Shown here: positions 27,006 to 37,145 of the stretch, piece by piece
Numbering within the stretch: position 1 is the first letter of the stretch
How the letters are laid out: each line of letters opens with the position of its first letter
From: Minicystis rosea
GTDB lineage: Bacteria > Myxococcota_A > Polyangia > Polyangiales > Polyangiaceae
Assembly (NCBI GenBank): GCA_001931535.1
Contig: CP016211.1
Span: forward strand, 12,694,377 to 12,758,376
Direction of reading: 5' to 3'
DNA: 64,000 bases
Translations under genes and position numbers: made by a program
The notes under the pieces: generated by a model
The model's input: only the letters and a program-made list of their open reading frames with translations
The model's database searches: none
Told to the model about the DNA's origin: nothing

Positions 27006-27586
27006 CGGATCGCGGACCCGCCCACCAAATGAGGGTGGTGGACCTCGCCCGCTCGCTCGAAACCCGCTCGGAAGCGCCGCGCTTTCGCGCGCTCTTCGAG
27101 GCCGAGTTCTCGTACGTCTTCCACACCTTGTATCGGCTCGGGGTGCGGCGGGCCGACCTCGAGGATCTGACCCACGAGGTCTTCGTGACCGTCCATCGCC
27201 TCCTGCCCGAGTACGACGAGACGCGGCCGCTGCGGCCGTGGCTCTTCGGGATCGCGTTCCGGATCGCCTCCGACTATCGCCGCCGCGCGCGCTTCGCTCG
27301 GGAGGTGCCGCGCGGAGAGGCCGGCGACGTCGCCTCCGACACGCCGGGCGCCGACGATCAGCTCGAAGCGGAGCAGGCGCGGCGCCTCGTGATCGAGGCC
27401 CTGCACGAGCTCGATCTCGATCGCCGCGCCGTGCTCGTCATGCACGACATCGACGGATGCCCCGTGCCCGAGATCGCCCACGCCCTCTCGATCCCGGTGA
27501 ACACCGCGTACTCGCGCCTCCGCTTGGGGCGCGAGCAGCTCAAGGCCGCGATCAAGCGCATCCGCCTGCGCCGAGGTGAACCATGA
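27002..27586 (+). CDS. ECF-type RNA polymerase sigma factor
   Basis: 194 residues from a GTG overlapping the previous stop; an ATG at 27029 (MRVVDLARS) is an alternative that loses only nine residues. The region 2 signature is FEAEFSYVFHTLYRLGVRRADLEDLTHEVF, with the core DxTxEVF. Region 4 helix-turn-helix is LDRRAVLVMHDIDGCPVPEIAHALSIPVNTAYSRLRLGRE. It directs RNA polymerase to a specific regulon. The next gene overlaps its stop (ATGA) and may encode the membrane regulator. Confidence 0.92.
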   Translation: MTDRGPAHQMRVVDLARSLETRSEAPRFRALFEAEFSYVFHTLYRLGVRRADLEDLTHEVFVTVHRLLPEYDETRPLRPWLFGIAFRIASDYRRRARFAREVPRGEAGDVASDTPGADDQLEAEQARRLVIEALHELDLDRRAVLVMHDIDGCPVPEIAHALSIPVNTAYSRLRLGREQLKAAIKRIRLRRGEP

Positions 27587-28308
27587 GCCGCCCCGATCTC
27601 GAACCCTTGGACGCGGATCTCGACGCGCTGCTCGCGGCCGAGCGCGATCGCCCGCCCGCCGCGCCGGATGCGCACGATCGCGTGCTCGCGCGGGTGATGA
27701 CGACGCTCGGCCCCGGTGGAGGATCGCCGCCGCCGGCCGGCGCACCGCCTGGGAGCTCGGGCCTCGGCAGTTTGCTCACCAAGCCCATCCTCCTCGGCGC
27801 AGCGCTCGGCAGCATCGTGGCGGCCGTGATCGTGACGCGCCCCGATGTGGCGAGCGCGCCGCCTGTCGTCGTGATCGCGACGGCGGAGCCGATCACGAGC
27901 GCGTCCCCGATCACCGCGCCCGCGCTCCATCCGACGACCGAACCGCTGCCCGCGCCTCCTCCAGCCGGCGCCGGTGCCGGCGGCGCGCCGTCGTTGCCAC
28001 GGCCGCGCGCATTCGCGGACGAGTCAGCTCGAGACGCGAGCCTCGCGGCAGAGCGACGCCTGCTCGAGGAAGCGCTGCGCGCGCTCGGCGAAGGACGGAG
28101 CGCCGCCGCCCTGGAGCTCCTCGAGCGCCACGTGCGCGAGTTTCCCCGAGGGCGCCTCGGCGAGGAGCGCGAAGCCCTCTTCGTCCGCGCGCTCGCCCGC
28201 GCCGGTCGCGTCGAAGAGGCACGCGCACGCGCCTCGCACTTCCGCGCGTCGCACCCCAACAGCATCCTGCTCCCCGCCATCGAAGCGACGCTCGGTCCGA
28301 TTCCGTGA
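27583..28308 (+). CDS. Single-pass membrane protein with TPR-like tail, coupled to the ECF sigma gene
   Basis: 241 residues. A short cytoplasmic N-terminus (LDADLDALLAAERDRPP) and a Gly/Pro linker precede one membrane helix near residues 68-86 (LLGAALGSIVAAVIV). An Ala/Pro-rich spacer then leads to a helical repeat near 150-235 (RRLLEEALRALGEGRSAAALELLERHVREFPRGRLGEEREAL). The ATG overlaps the ECF stop. The position suggests an anti-sigma or signal-transducing partner, but there is no zinc-binding ASD (HxxxCxxC) motif. The function is inferred from context only. Confidence 0.75.
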   Translation: MSRPDLEPLDADLDALLAAERDRPPAAPDAHDRVLARVMTTLGPGGGSPPPAGAPPGSSGLGSLLTKPILLGAALGSIVAAVIVTRPDVASAPPVVVIATAEPITSASPITAPALHPTTEPLPAPPPAGAGAGGAPSLPRPRAFADESARDASLAAERRLLEEALRALGEGRSAAALELLERHVREFPRGRLGEEREALFVRALARAGRVEEARARASHFRASHPNSILLPAIEATLGPIP

Positions 28309-28432
28309 CGGATCGACGGCCCTCGTCCCAATCCCTCACGAGCCGCGATCGAAGCGCCTCGCGCGTCGCGCCTGCGTCGATGGAGGCCACACGTCTGTCC
28401 TCACGATCGCGCCACAACCTCCTGGAGGTCTC

Positions 28433-29923
28433 ATGCGTCTATCGTTTCTCTTGGCGAGCGCCTTTCTCGCGGCCCATAGCTGCGATCTCACCCAGAACCT
28501 CGGCGGTGGCAGCGGAGGCGGGATGGGCACCACCGCCAGCGCGAGCAGCAGCTCGAGCACCAGCGCGAGCGGCATGCCGCAGTGCCAGCCCGACGGCGCC
28601 CCATGCATGACCAGCGCGAGCTGTTGCTCGCAGACCTGCGCCGCAGGCACCTGCGTCAGCGCGCCGACCTCTTGCTTCGACACCATCAAGAACGGCACCG
28701 AGACCGACGTGGACTGCGGCGGCTCCTCGTGCGTCGCCTGCGCCGATGGGAAGCAGTGCGCTGCTGCTACGGACTGCATCAACCACGCCTGCGTGATGGG
28801 CATCTGTCAGCCCGGCGGGACGACGAGCTCGTGCACCGATGCCATCAAGAATGGCACGGAGACCGACGTGGATTGCGGTGGTCCCTCGTGCGGCGCCTGC
28901 GTCGATGGGAAGCTCTGCGCGGTGAGCACGGACTGCATCAGCAACGACTGCGCGATGGGCATCTGTCAGCCCGGCGGGACGACGAGCTCGTGCACCGACA
29001 CGATCAAGAACGGCACCGAGACCGACGTCGATTGCGGTGGCCCGTCGTGCATGGCGTGCGTCAATGGGAAGCTCTGCGCAGCCAACACGGATTGCCTGAG
29101 CAACGACTGCTCGATGGGCATTTGCCAACCCGGTGGGATGCAGTGCCTGCCCGACGGCGCCCCATGCATGATCAACGCGAGCTGTTGCTCGTATACCTGC
29201 CTTGCAGGCACCTGCGTCACCTCTTGCTTCGACACGATCAAGAACGGCACCGAGACCGACGTGGATTGCGGCGGTTCATCGTGCGGCGCCTGCGTCGATG
29301 GGAAGCTTTGCGCCGCCAACGCGGACTGCTTCAGCAACAACTGCTCGATGGGCATCTGCCAATCCGGGGGGATGTCGGGCTCGTGCACCGACACCATCAA
29401 GAACGGCACCGAGACCGACGTGGATTGCGGCGGCTCCTCGTGCGGCGCCTGCGTCGATGGGAAGCTCTGCGCGGCCAACGCGGACTGCTTCAGCAACAAC
29501 TGCTCGATGGGCATCTGCCAGTCCGGCGGGACGTCGAGCTCCTGCGGCGACACCATCAAGAACGGTGCGGAGACCGACGTGGATTGCGGCGGGCCGTCGT
29601 GCGGTGCCTGCGTCGATGGCAAGCAGTGCACGGCGAGCACGGACTGCGTGAGCAACAACTGCGTGATGGGCGTCTGCCAGTCCGGGATGCTGTGCCTGCC
29701 CCTCGGTGCTTGGTGCACGAGCTTCGTGAGCTGCTGCTCGCAGGCGTGCGCCGCGGGCGTCTGCATCATCCCGCTGCTCTCTTGCTACGATACGGCCAAG
29801 AACGGCACCGAGACCGACACGGACTGCGGTGGCCCGTCTTGTCTCCCCTGCCTCGGTGGGAAGCACTGCGCAGCCAACGCGGACTGCCTGAGCAACGCCT
29901 GCCAGTTCGGCACCTGCCTCTGA
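28433..29923 (+). CDS. Cys-rich repeat lipoprotein: seven KNGTETDVDCGG repeats with three knottin-like modules
   Basis: 496 residues from the ATG at 28433, with GGAGG 8 nt upstream. The signal peptide ends at Cys17 (AAHSC), then a Gly/Ser linker. The body holds seven copies of a ~48-residue repeat with core D(T/A)IKNGTETDVDCGG-x-SC-x-AC-x-DGK. Three short modules with spacing C-x6-C-x5-CC-x3-C-x4-C (near 28581, 29141 and 29689) interrupt them. That spacing is the cystine-knot (knottin) pattern. Similar myxobacterial proteins are, from memory, often mislabelled tryptophan synthase alpha chain. It is probably a disulfide-rich surface protein. It follows the ECF operon and ends at a strong terminator. 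Confidence 0.88.
   Translation: MRLSFLLASAFLAAHSCDLTQNLGGGSGGGMGTTASASSSSSTSASGMPQCQPDGAPCMTSASCCSQTCAAGTCVSAPTSCFDTIKNGTETDVDCGGSSCVACADGKQCAAATDCINHACVMGICQPGGTTSSCTDAIKNGTETDVDCGGPSCGACVDGKLCAVSTDCISNDCAMGICQPGGTTSSCTDTIKNGTETDVDCGGPSCMACVNGKLCAANTDCLSNDCSMGICQPGGMQCLPDGAPCMINASCCSYTCLAGTCVTSCFDTIKNGTETDVDCGGSSCGACVDGKLCAANADCFSNNCSMGICQSGGMSGSCTDTIKNGTETDVDCGGSSCGACVDGKLCAANADCFSNNCSMGICQSGGTSSSCGDTIKNGAETDVDCGGPSCGACVDGKQCTASTDCVSNNCVMGVCQSGMLCLPLGAWCTSFVSCCSQACAAGVCIIPLLSCYDTAKNGTETDTDCGGPSCLPCLGGKHCAANADCLSNACQFGTCL
28672..29917 (+). repeat. Seven-copy intragenic direct repeat
   Basis: The DNA segment encoding IKNGTETDVDCGG recurs at about 28685, 28847, 29003, 29235, 29395, 29554 and 29798 with very few changes. 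Most copies share aagaacggcaccgagaccga identically. Such identity in DNA, not just protein, indicates recent duplication or gene conversion and makes copy number unstable. Confidence 0.85.
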
Positions 29924-29932
29924 CGTGATCCG

Positions 29933-29978
29933 AAGGCCCGCCGTTCCGCACCCCCGGCGGACGGCGGGCCTTCTTCTT
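29933..29978 (+). terminator. Strong intrinsic terminator
   Basis: AAGGCCCGCCGT and ACGGCGGGCCTT form a perfect 12-bp stem, followed by CTTCTTGA with a T-rich tail. It lies 9 bp after the stop of the Cys-rich lipoprotein gene. This is the clearest rho-independent terminator in the window. Confidence 0.85.
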
Positions 29979-30013
29979 GATGGCGCGCCTCGAGCACGCA
30001 CGCGCGCCGCTGG

Positions 30014-30043
30014 GCTCGCCTCCTCATCGTGCAGGAGGCGAGC
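30014..30043 (-). terminator. Terminator hairpin after the ArsC-like gene
   Basis: GCTCGCCTCC and GGAGGCGAGC form a perfect 10-bp stem around a 10-nt loop. It begins 4 bp past the minus-strand stop at 30048. There is no T-run after it. Confidence 0.6.
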
Positions 30044-30047
30044 GCCT

Positions 30048-30425
30048 TCACTTGCGGCGCGGCGCCGCGAACGTCTCCGCGTAGGCAGCCTCGTCGAAGC
30101 CCACGAGCACGCGATCCTTCGTCACGACCACGGGCCTCTTCACCAGCTTTCCGTCGCGCGTGAGCCACGTGACGAGCTCGTCGTCGGTCGCGGCGTCGAC
30201 CTTCGCCTTGCCGAGCGCGCGATAGCTCTGCCCGCTCGTGTTGAGCCATTTGCGGACGCTGCGCCCGCTCTTCGGAATCCACGCCGCGAGCTCCGCGGCC
30301 GTGGGCGGCTCTTCGACGATGGGGCGCACGTCGACCGCGACACCCTGCTCGGAGAGCCACGCGAGCGCGCGCTTGCAAGTCGAACAGCCGGAGTAGGAAA
30401 GGACGATCGGTTTCGTGGAGGGCAT
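30048..30425 (-). CDS. ArsC/Spx-family thioredoxin-fold protein
   Basis: 125 residues from the ATG at 30425; the upstream extension to 30515 is not protein-like. The N-terminus IVLSYSGCSTCKRALAWL has a Cys14-x2-Cys17 motif as in the ArsC-related YffB/Spx group. IVEEPPTAAELAAWI and SVRKWLNTSGQSYR are family landmarks, followed by LVKRPVVVTKDRVLVGFD. Members act as glutathione- or thioredoxin-linked reductases or as RNA-polymerase-binding stress regulators. With no ars genes nearby, arsenate detoxification is not supported. Confidence 0.88.
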   Translation of the reverse strand: MPSTKPIVLSYSGCSTCKRALAWLSEQGVAVDVRPIVEEPPTAAELAAWIPKSGRSVRKWLNTSGQSYRALGKAKVDAATDDELVTWLTRDGKLVKRPVVVTKDRVLVGFDEAAYAETFAAPRRK

Positions 30426-30567
30426 CGTGTCGTCAGGGTGAAGGTCTGGGCCGTGCGGCGGCTCGGTTCGCTCTGCCGCCCCGTCCTTGTGCGACGTCGA
30501 GCCACTCGATTGCAAGCAGCCTTTCCCGAGGCCGCGCTGTGCGCGCGACCTCGGGCTGCTCGTGCCG

Positions 30568-32016
<1,449 letters not shown>

Positions 32017-32162
32017 GAACGCGCACTCTAAGGCCGATTGCGGGGCTGGTCGAGGCGCCCTGATCCACGCGCGCGCGGTCCCCGTGGAAACCGTGGAGCC
32101 GGCGGCGGGACGCGAGCCGCACAAAAGATGACGCGACGCCCGCGACGGGCTAACCGGACCTC

Positions 32163-32576
32163 ATGGAGCTCGGCCTCACCTGGTTGCACGTTTCGGGCAA
32201 CATCGTTTGGATCGGCGCGATCTTGGCGGTGGCCGTGACCATCTTGAGCTCGGCCGCCACACCCAAGGCGCGCGGGGAGATCGCCGTCGGAATCTACCGG
32301 CGCCTGGCCGTACCGGCGTTCGTCGTGTCGTTCGTGTGCGGGGCCATTCGGTTGGGTCTCAATCCGGCGTTCTACCTCCGGCAGCACCATTGGATGCACG
32401 CCAAGCTTCCCCTCGCGCTCGCGGTGATCGCGATTCACCACATCATCGGCGCGCGCGCGAAGAAGCTCGCGCTGGGAACTGTGCAGGACGCGGGTCCCAC
32501 TGGTACTCTCGCCGCCGTGCTCGCGTTGTCGGCGGTGGGCGCCGCCTTCTTCGCGATCTTCCATCTGCCGAACTGA
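32163..32576 (+). CDS. HemJ/CopD-like four-helix membrane protein
   Basis: 137 residues with four predicted transmembrane helices. Conserved features include LTWLHVSGNIVWIG near the N-terminus, YRRLAVPAFVVSFVCGAIRLGLNP, and WMHAKLPLALAVIAIHHI. These histidines correspond to the heme-binding positions of the HemJ (UPF0093) and CopD groups. HemJ proteins oxidise protoporphyrinogen IX; CopD-like proteins are linked to copper. I cannot choose between them from sequence alone. The gene is divergent from tldD (146 bp between starts). Confidence 0.78.
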   Translation: MELGLTWLHVSGNIVWIGAILAVAVTILSSAATPKARGEIAVGIYRRLAVPAFVVSFVCGAIRLGLNPAFYLRQHHWMHAKLPLALAVIAIHHIIGARAKKLALGTVQDAGPTGTLAAVLALSAVGAAFFAIFHLPN

Positions 32577-32635
32577 AGGCTTCACCCGGCTGCTCGTCGA
32601 GCTCGCTCGATGGGCGAGACCACGGCGCTACGACG

Positions 32636-32671
32636 CGCACAACGACTCGCACAACGACTCGCACAACGACT
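32636..32671. repeat. 12-bp tandem repeat, three copies
   Basis: CGCACAACGACT occurs three times without interruption (32636, 32648 and 32660), preceded by the partial unit CGACG. It does not encode protein. The unit length is close to one helical turn plus one base. Confidence 0.8.
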
Positions 32672-32774
32672 CGATGCGCACCGCATCGCACCTCTTGGTC
32701 GGCGCGGCGCAGCCTCGCGTCACGCTTCCGGCCGCTCGCCTGTCGCCTTCACGAGGCGCGCAGGCGGCGCGGCT

Positions 32775-32800
32775 GGGCCCGCTTGCAGCCCATCGTGATC
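32775..32800. repeat. REP-like element, diverged copy
   Basis: On the minus strand this reads GATCACGATGGGCTGCAAGC followed by GGGCCC. It matches the ATCACGATGGGGCCGC-(A/G)A-GC unit seen at 17751 and 35563, with two substitutions in the stem. Confidence 0.45.
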
Positions 32801-32935
32801 GGACCCGTTCGGTCTGATAGGCTCCAGGCATCGGATGGATCGTCCTGCGCTTGTGCAGGGTGACGGCTTTCGGTTAGGTGTTGCATAGCGGGCCGCGGCT
32901 CCGGCGGCCTGCGCACCGAGGAGATCCTCATCGCC

Positions 32936-35557
32936 GTGGCGGTCGATCGCGACAAGATTCTTCAGGCAGCGCAGAAGCTTGTCGAGAAGAAGCGCTACGA
33001 CAAGGCCGTCGTCGAGTACCAAAAGCTCGTCGCCGACGACCCGAAGGACATCCGCACGCTCCTCCGGATCGGTGACCTCTTCGTCAAGATGGGTCAGTAC
33101 GCCGACGCCGTCCTCACGTACGAGCGCGTCGGTCAGTTCTATTCGTCGCAGGCGTTCCACCTGAAGGCGATCGCGGTCTACAAACAGATCCGCGAGATCA
33201 TCAACAAGCACGCGCCGCAGCTCGAAGATCGCTTCGGGCACATCGTGCCGCGTCTCGCGGAGACGTATCAGCAGCTCGGGCTGACCAGCGACGCGCTCGC
33301 CGCGTACGACGAGGTGGCCACCCGTCATCAGAAGGCGGGGCGCGAGCGCGAGGCCATCGAGGTCTTCCGCAAGCTGATCGATCTCGATCCGCAGAACCCG
33401 CTCGTTCATCTGCGCCTCGGCGAAGCGCTCCTCCGCGCGCGCGAGGTCGACGAGGCCATCGGCCGCTTCGGCGCGGCCGCGGAGATCCTGCTCAAGCTCG
33501 GGCGCCGCGACGACGCGCTCAAGGTGGTGGAGCGCCTGCTCCAGCACCGCGCCGACACCAAGTTCGCGCGCATCGCCACCGAGATCTACCTCGAGCGCGG
33601 CGAGGCGAACGACGCGATGGCGGCCCTCGCCAAGCTGCAGATCGCCTTCAAGGAGGACCCGAAGGATCTGGGGACGCTCGCGCTCCTCTCCCGCGTGTTC
33701 GACAAGCTGGGTCAGCCGGCGAAGTCGATCGAGGTACAGAAGGAAGCGGCGCGCATCGCGCGTGACGCGGGCAAGCTCGATCACTTCAACGCGCTGGTGG
33801 AGGCGCTCGTCTCGCGCGCGCCGAACGACGAAGCCGTGCGCCACCTGGCTTCGCTGCGCGCGCCGACCGCGCCCTCGAAGATCGAGGAGGAAGAGGCCGA
33901 GGAGGTCGAGGTCTCGGTCGTCGACGACGACGATCCCGCGGCGTCGGCGGTACCGTTCCCGCTCCAGCAGGCGATCCCCGCCGCGCCGCCTCCGGTGCCG
34001 ACGGCGCCGACCGCGCCCGTCGATCCGGCGGCGCGCGCGCGACAGGTCCTCGCGGCGGTCGACGCGCACCGCCGCAACAAGGACTACGACTCGGCGGTGG
34101 CGTTGCTCTTCGAGTCCGTCGAAGCGCTGCCGGCCTCGCGCGAGATCCGCGAGAAGCTCTGCGACGTCCTCATCGAGGCCGGCGATCAGGCCGAGGCCGT
34201 GCGGCAGATGCTCACCTTCGCGCGCTGGCTCGCGCAGAGCAACGACGTCGACGGCGCCGCGCGCATCCTGGACGAGGTGTTGCTCCTCGAGCCGAGCCAA
34301 GCCGACGCGCTCGCGATGCTGCGCGAGCTCGGCTACGCCGTGCCGTCGGAGGAAGGCGCCGAAGCCGCGGCGGCCGCATGGCAGCAGCCCGCGCAGGAGG
34401 GCTACGATCCCGGCGCGCCGCTGCCCTCGTACGATCTCGAAGAGATCGGCCCCGGGGCTGCGCTCGGCACGAGCCGCAGCTTCGCGCCGAGCCAGCTCGA
34501 CGATCCGTTCGACGTCAACGACGCGCCGCTGCCGTCGTTCCCGATGGAGGACGAGCAGGCCGAGGCCGCGCCGCGCGAGACGTCCTCGGTCGAGGTCTCG
34601 GCGGGCCCGCGTGAGCCCGTCGAAGAGGACGTCGCCGCGTCGCCGCCCTTCATCGCCTCGGTGCGTCCGCCCGACGCGGGCGGCGGCTTCGACGAGGACG
34701 CGCTCGAAGAGGTCGAGTTCTTCGTCGCGCAGGGCATGTTCGAGGAGGCGCGCAACCTGCTCGAAGAGCAGCTCCTGCGCTTGCCGAACCATCCGCTCCT
34801 GCTCGAGCGTCTCCGCGAGGTGGAGGAGCACGCCGCGGCCGCGCAGGGCGGTGGCAGCGGCACGCGCGCGGTGCCTCGCCCGGCGCCGCCGGGGCCCGCG
34901 CCCTTCACGCTCGAGGATCGCGCCTTCGACATCGCGGCCTCGCTCGACGCGCTCGACGCGCTCGACGCCGGCCCGCAGCAGGCGCCCGCGTCCTCCGCCG
35001 ATCCCAACCAGGTCAGCGTCGAGTCCGTCTTCGAGCAGTTCAAGGCCGGCGTGGCCGCGCAGATCTCCGAGTCCGACGCCGCGACCCACTACGATCTCGG
35101 CGTGGCCTACCAGGAGATGGGCCTCTTCACGGACGCCATCCAAGAGTTCGATCTCGCCGCCCGCGATCCGAACCGCGAGTGCGTCTGTCAGTCGATGATC
35201 GGCGTGATCCACCGCCAGCTCGGCAACGTGGACGCGGCCATCGACGCGTACATCCGCGGCCTGCACGCGCAGGTGAAGACGCGCGAGCAGGAGCTGGCGC
35301 TGACCTACGAGATCGGCGACTGCTACGAGGAGCGCCGCGCCACGGATCAAGCGCTCTACTACTTCCAGCGCGTGGTGCGCATGGACGCGACCTACGCCGA
35401 CATGCGCGGCTCCGCGGCCGAGCGCGTGCAGCGGCTCGCGCCCCCGCCCGCGGCGCCCCAGCGCCCCCCGCCGGCCAAGGCCGTCGGCGCCGAGCACGAC
35501 GAGTTCGACGGCCTGCTCGACGATCTCGATCTCGTCGGCGGCAGCAAGCTGCCTTGA
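32936..35557 (+). CDS. Large TPR-repeat scaffold protein
   Basis: 873 residues from a GTG (VAVDRDKILQAAQKLVEKKRYDKAV). At least eight tetratricopeptide repeats lie in the N-terminal 300 residues (for example YDKAVVEYQKLVADDPKDIRTLLRIGDLF) and more at about 370-470 and 700-840. Between them is a long acidic, Pro/Ala/Glu-rich disordered linker (about 310-360 and 480-640). There is no signal peptide or membrane segment, so it is cytoplasmic. Such proteins serve as adaptors for multi-protein assemblies. M. xanthus has TPR proteins in its motility complexes, but nothing here proves that link. It is monocistronic, with REP-like hairpins after the stop. Confidence 0.85.
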   Translation: MAVDRDKILQAAQKLVEKKRYDKAVVEYQKLVADDPKDIRTLLRIGDLFVKMGQYADAVLTYERVGQFYSSQAFHLKAIAVYKQIREIINKHAPQLEDRFGHIVPRLAETYQQLGLTSDALAAYDEVATRHQKAGREREAIEVFRKLIDLDPQNPLVHLRLGEALLRAREVDEAIGRFGAAAEILLKLGRRDDALKVVERLLQHRADTKFARIATEIYLERGEANDAMAALAKLQIAFKEDPKDLGTLALLSRVFDKLGQPAKSIEVQKEAARIARDAGKLDHFNALVEALVSRAPNDEAVRHLASLRAPTAPSKIEEEEAEEVEVSVVDDDDPAASAVPFPLQQAIPAAPPPVPTAPTAPVDPAARARQVLAAVDAHRRNKDYDSAVALLFESVEALPASREIREKLCDVLIEAGDQAEAVRQMLTFARWLAQSNDVDGAARILDEVLLLEPSQADALAMLRELGYAVPSEEGAEAAAAAWQQPAQEGYDPGAPLPSYDLEEIGPGAALGTSRSFAPSQLDDPFDVNDAPLPSFPMEDEQAEAAPRETSSVEVSAGPREPVEEDVAASPPFIASVRPPDAGGGFDEDALEEVEFFVAQGMFEEARNLLEEQLLRLPNHPLLLERLREVEEHAAAAQGGGSGTRAVPRPAPPGPAPFTLEDRAFDIAASLDALDALDAGPQQAPASSADPNQVSVESVFEQFKAGVAAQISESDAATHYDLGVAYQEMGLFTDAIQEFDLAARDPNRECVCQSMIGVIHRQLGNVDAAIDAYIRGLHAQVKTREQELALTYEIGDCYEERRATDQALYYFQRVVRMDATYADMRGSAAERVQRLAPPPAAPQRPPPAKAVGAEHDEFDGLLDDLDLVGGSKLP

Positions 35558-35562
35558 ACGAT

Positions 35563-35693
35563 GGGGCCGCGAGCGGCCCTGGTTACGATGGGGCCGCGAG
35601 CGGCCCCAAACCCCGGGCCGGACGAGCCGGCCCTGATCACGATGGGCCGCGAGCATCTGATCGTGATGGGCCTCGAGCCGGACGAGCCGGCTC
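35563..35693. repeat. Cluster of four REP-like hairpins
   Basis: In order: GGGGCCGC-GA-GCGGCCCT (35563-35580), GGGGCCGC-GA-GCGGCCCC (35590-35607), GGGCCGG-ACGAG-CCGGCCC (35615-35633) and GAGCCGG-ACGAG-CCGGCTC (35675-35693). Units are joined by ACGATG or ATCACGATG. They begin 6 bp after the TPR gene stop. They probably act as mRNA 3'-end stabilisers or a terminator cluster; the family also occurs at 17697 and 32775. Confidence 0.75.
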
Positions 35694-35788
35694 TGATGAC
35701 GATGCCTCACGCCCGCGCTGGGTGAGCGTGCGCTGATCACGTCGCGCGCGCATCGATCGCCATCGCGGAGTATGGTGAGCCGACCAGC

Positions 35789-37114
35789 GTGGCGACGACG
35801 ATCCGATTTCCCGCGCCCCGCGCCGCGCTCTTGGCTGCGATGCTGGTCTCGTGCGTGTCGGCGCACCCGCTCGGCTCGGCCACCGATCACACGCGCCCTC
35901 CGACCGAGCCGCCGGCCTGCGCGGAGGTCGCGGCGGAGCCCGGGCCTTGGCCGCGCGCGGCCGGCATCGCGCGCGTCGCGACCGATGGGCACCTCGAGCA
36001 GCGTTTCGTGGGCAGCAGTCCCGTGCGCCTGCGCTTCCTCGGCACGCACCTCTTCGATCTGCTCGACAAGCTGGAGCACGAAGGCGGCCCGACGGATCTC
36101 GATCGCCATCGCGTCGTCTGCGCAGCGCTCAACGCCGCCGCGGCCGCGGGCGCGCCGGTGGTGCGCCTCTGGGGCTCGCTCAAGCAGACGGGAACGATCG
36201 CGGAGACGAAGCGCGCCGCCGAGCTCCTCGCGCTGGTGCTCGACGAGAACGCGCGCCGCCGCCGGCCGCTGCGCTTCGTGGTGACGTTGCTCAACCACCA
36301 GAGCGGCTACGGCGCGCCGCGGCCCGAGGCCTCGCTCGACGATCAAGATCCCGAGAGCGCCTGGAACGCGCGCCGCATCTACGTGGAGGGGAGCTGGCGG
36401 GCGCGCGGCGCAGGACAGATCCTCGATCGCATCGAGGCGCTGCGGGCGCGGCCCGAGATCGCGTCGTCGCCGTACGTGCTCGCCTGGGAGCTCGTCAACG
36501 AGCTCGAGACCTACCGCGCCGTCGCCGCCGGATCGCTGCGCGGCCCAGAGGCCGACGCGCTCCGCGATCGCTTCCTCGTGCCCGCGCTCGACGCGCTCGC
36601 GACGAGCTTTCCGCAGCCCATCATGCTCGGCGATCTGCGCGGCGCCGAAGCAGGCTACGCCGACTTCGCCCGCAGCGTCGTGGCCGCCCTGCCCGCGGAG
36701 GCGCGCGCGCGCCTCATCTGGACGAGCCACGTCTACGCGCCGCTCGACGCCGATCCCGCCGAGCTCCGTCGCGCCACCTGGAAGCTCGATCTCGATCTCC
36801 GCATCGCCGCCGAGCTCGGCCGCCCGTTCCTCCTCGGTGAGATCGGCCAGCATCTCCGCGGCGAGGCGCCCTTCTGCGGCGAGGGCACGGCGCACGATCC
36901 GGCGCGCCTCTTCACCGCCGCGCTCGAGACCCGGCGCGCCATCGAGGCGGCCTTGTTCTGGGGCGAGGGGCACTGTGGCCTGCCGGTGCCGGGGACGGGC
37001 CGCCGGATCACCATCGGCGCGGGTGGAGATTCGGCCGATCTGGCGCCCGGGGACACCGCGGCGCGCTCCGCGGTGCGTGCCGCGCGGGCGCTCGCACGCT
37101 TCCGCTCGGATTGA
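35789..37114 (+). CDS. GH5-like (mannanase/cellulase clan GH-A) secreted glycosidase
   Basis: 441 residues from a GTG start. A signal peptide with a possible lipobox (MLVSCVSA) is followed by a TIM-barrel-like domain. The predicted acid/base is Glu238 in LAWELVNELE and the nucleophile Glu351 in PFLLGEIGQ; VVRLWGSLKQTG and LIWTSHVYAPLD resemble clan GH-A mannanase strands. It probably cleaves a beta-linked polysaccharide in the envelope or outside the cell. The GT-C glycosyltransferase-like gene follows after 31 bp, so the pair may build and trim the same glycan. Confidence 0.72.
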   Translation: MATTIRFPAPRAALLAAMLVSCVSAHPLGSATDHTRPPTEPPACAEVAAEPGPWPRAAGIARVATDGHLEQRFVGSSPVRLRFLGTHLFDLLDKLEHEGGPTDLDRHRVVCAALNAAAAAGAPVVRLWGSLKQTGTIAETKRAAELLALVLDENARRRRPLRFVVTLLNHQSGYGAPRPEASLDDQDPESAWNARRIYVEGSWRARGAGQILDRIEALRARPEIASSPYVLAWELVNELETYRAVAAGSLRGPEADALRDRFLVPALDALATSFPQPIMLGDLRGAEAGYADFARSVVAALPAEARARLIWTSHVYAPLDADPAELRRATWKLDLDLRIAAELGRPFLLGEIGQHLRGEAPFCGEGTAHDPARLFTAALETRRAIEAALFWGEGHCGLPVPGTGRRITIGAGGDSADLAPGDTAARSAVRAARALARFRSD

Positions 37115-37145
37115 CGCCCGCGCGGGCCCCGAGAACAACGCGCCC

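Larger units (their letters stand above)
32577..32935. other. Intergenic region with short tandem repeat, 359 bp
   Basis: No gene is supported. It holds a three-copy 12-bp tandem repeat (32636-32671), a REP-like relative near 32775-32800, and the leader of the TPR gene that starts at 32936. GAGGAG at 32919 is a candidate ribosome binding site for that GTG start. Confidence 0.55.

Noticed and set aside
28433..29923. Reading the Cys-rich lipoprotein as a tryptophan synthase alpha chain
   Set aside because: That label is, from memory, applied to similar repeats in databases, but no TIM-barrel or catalytic residues are present.
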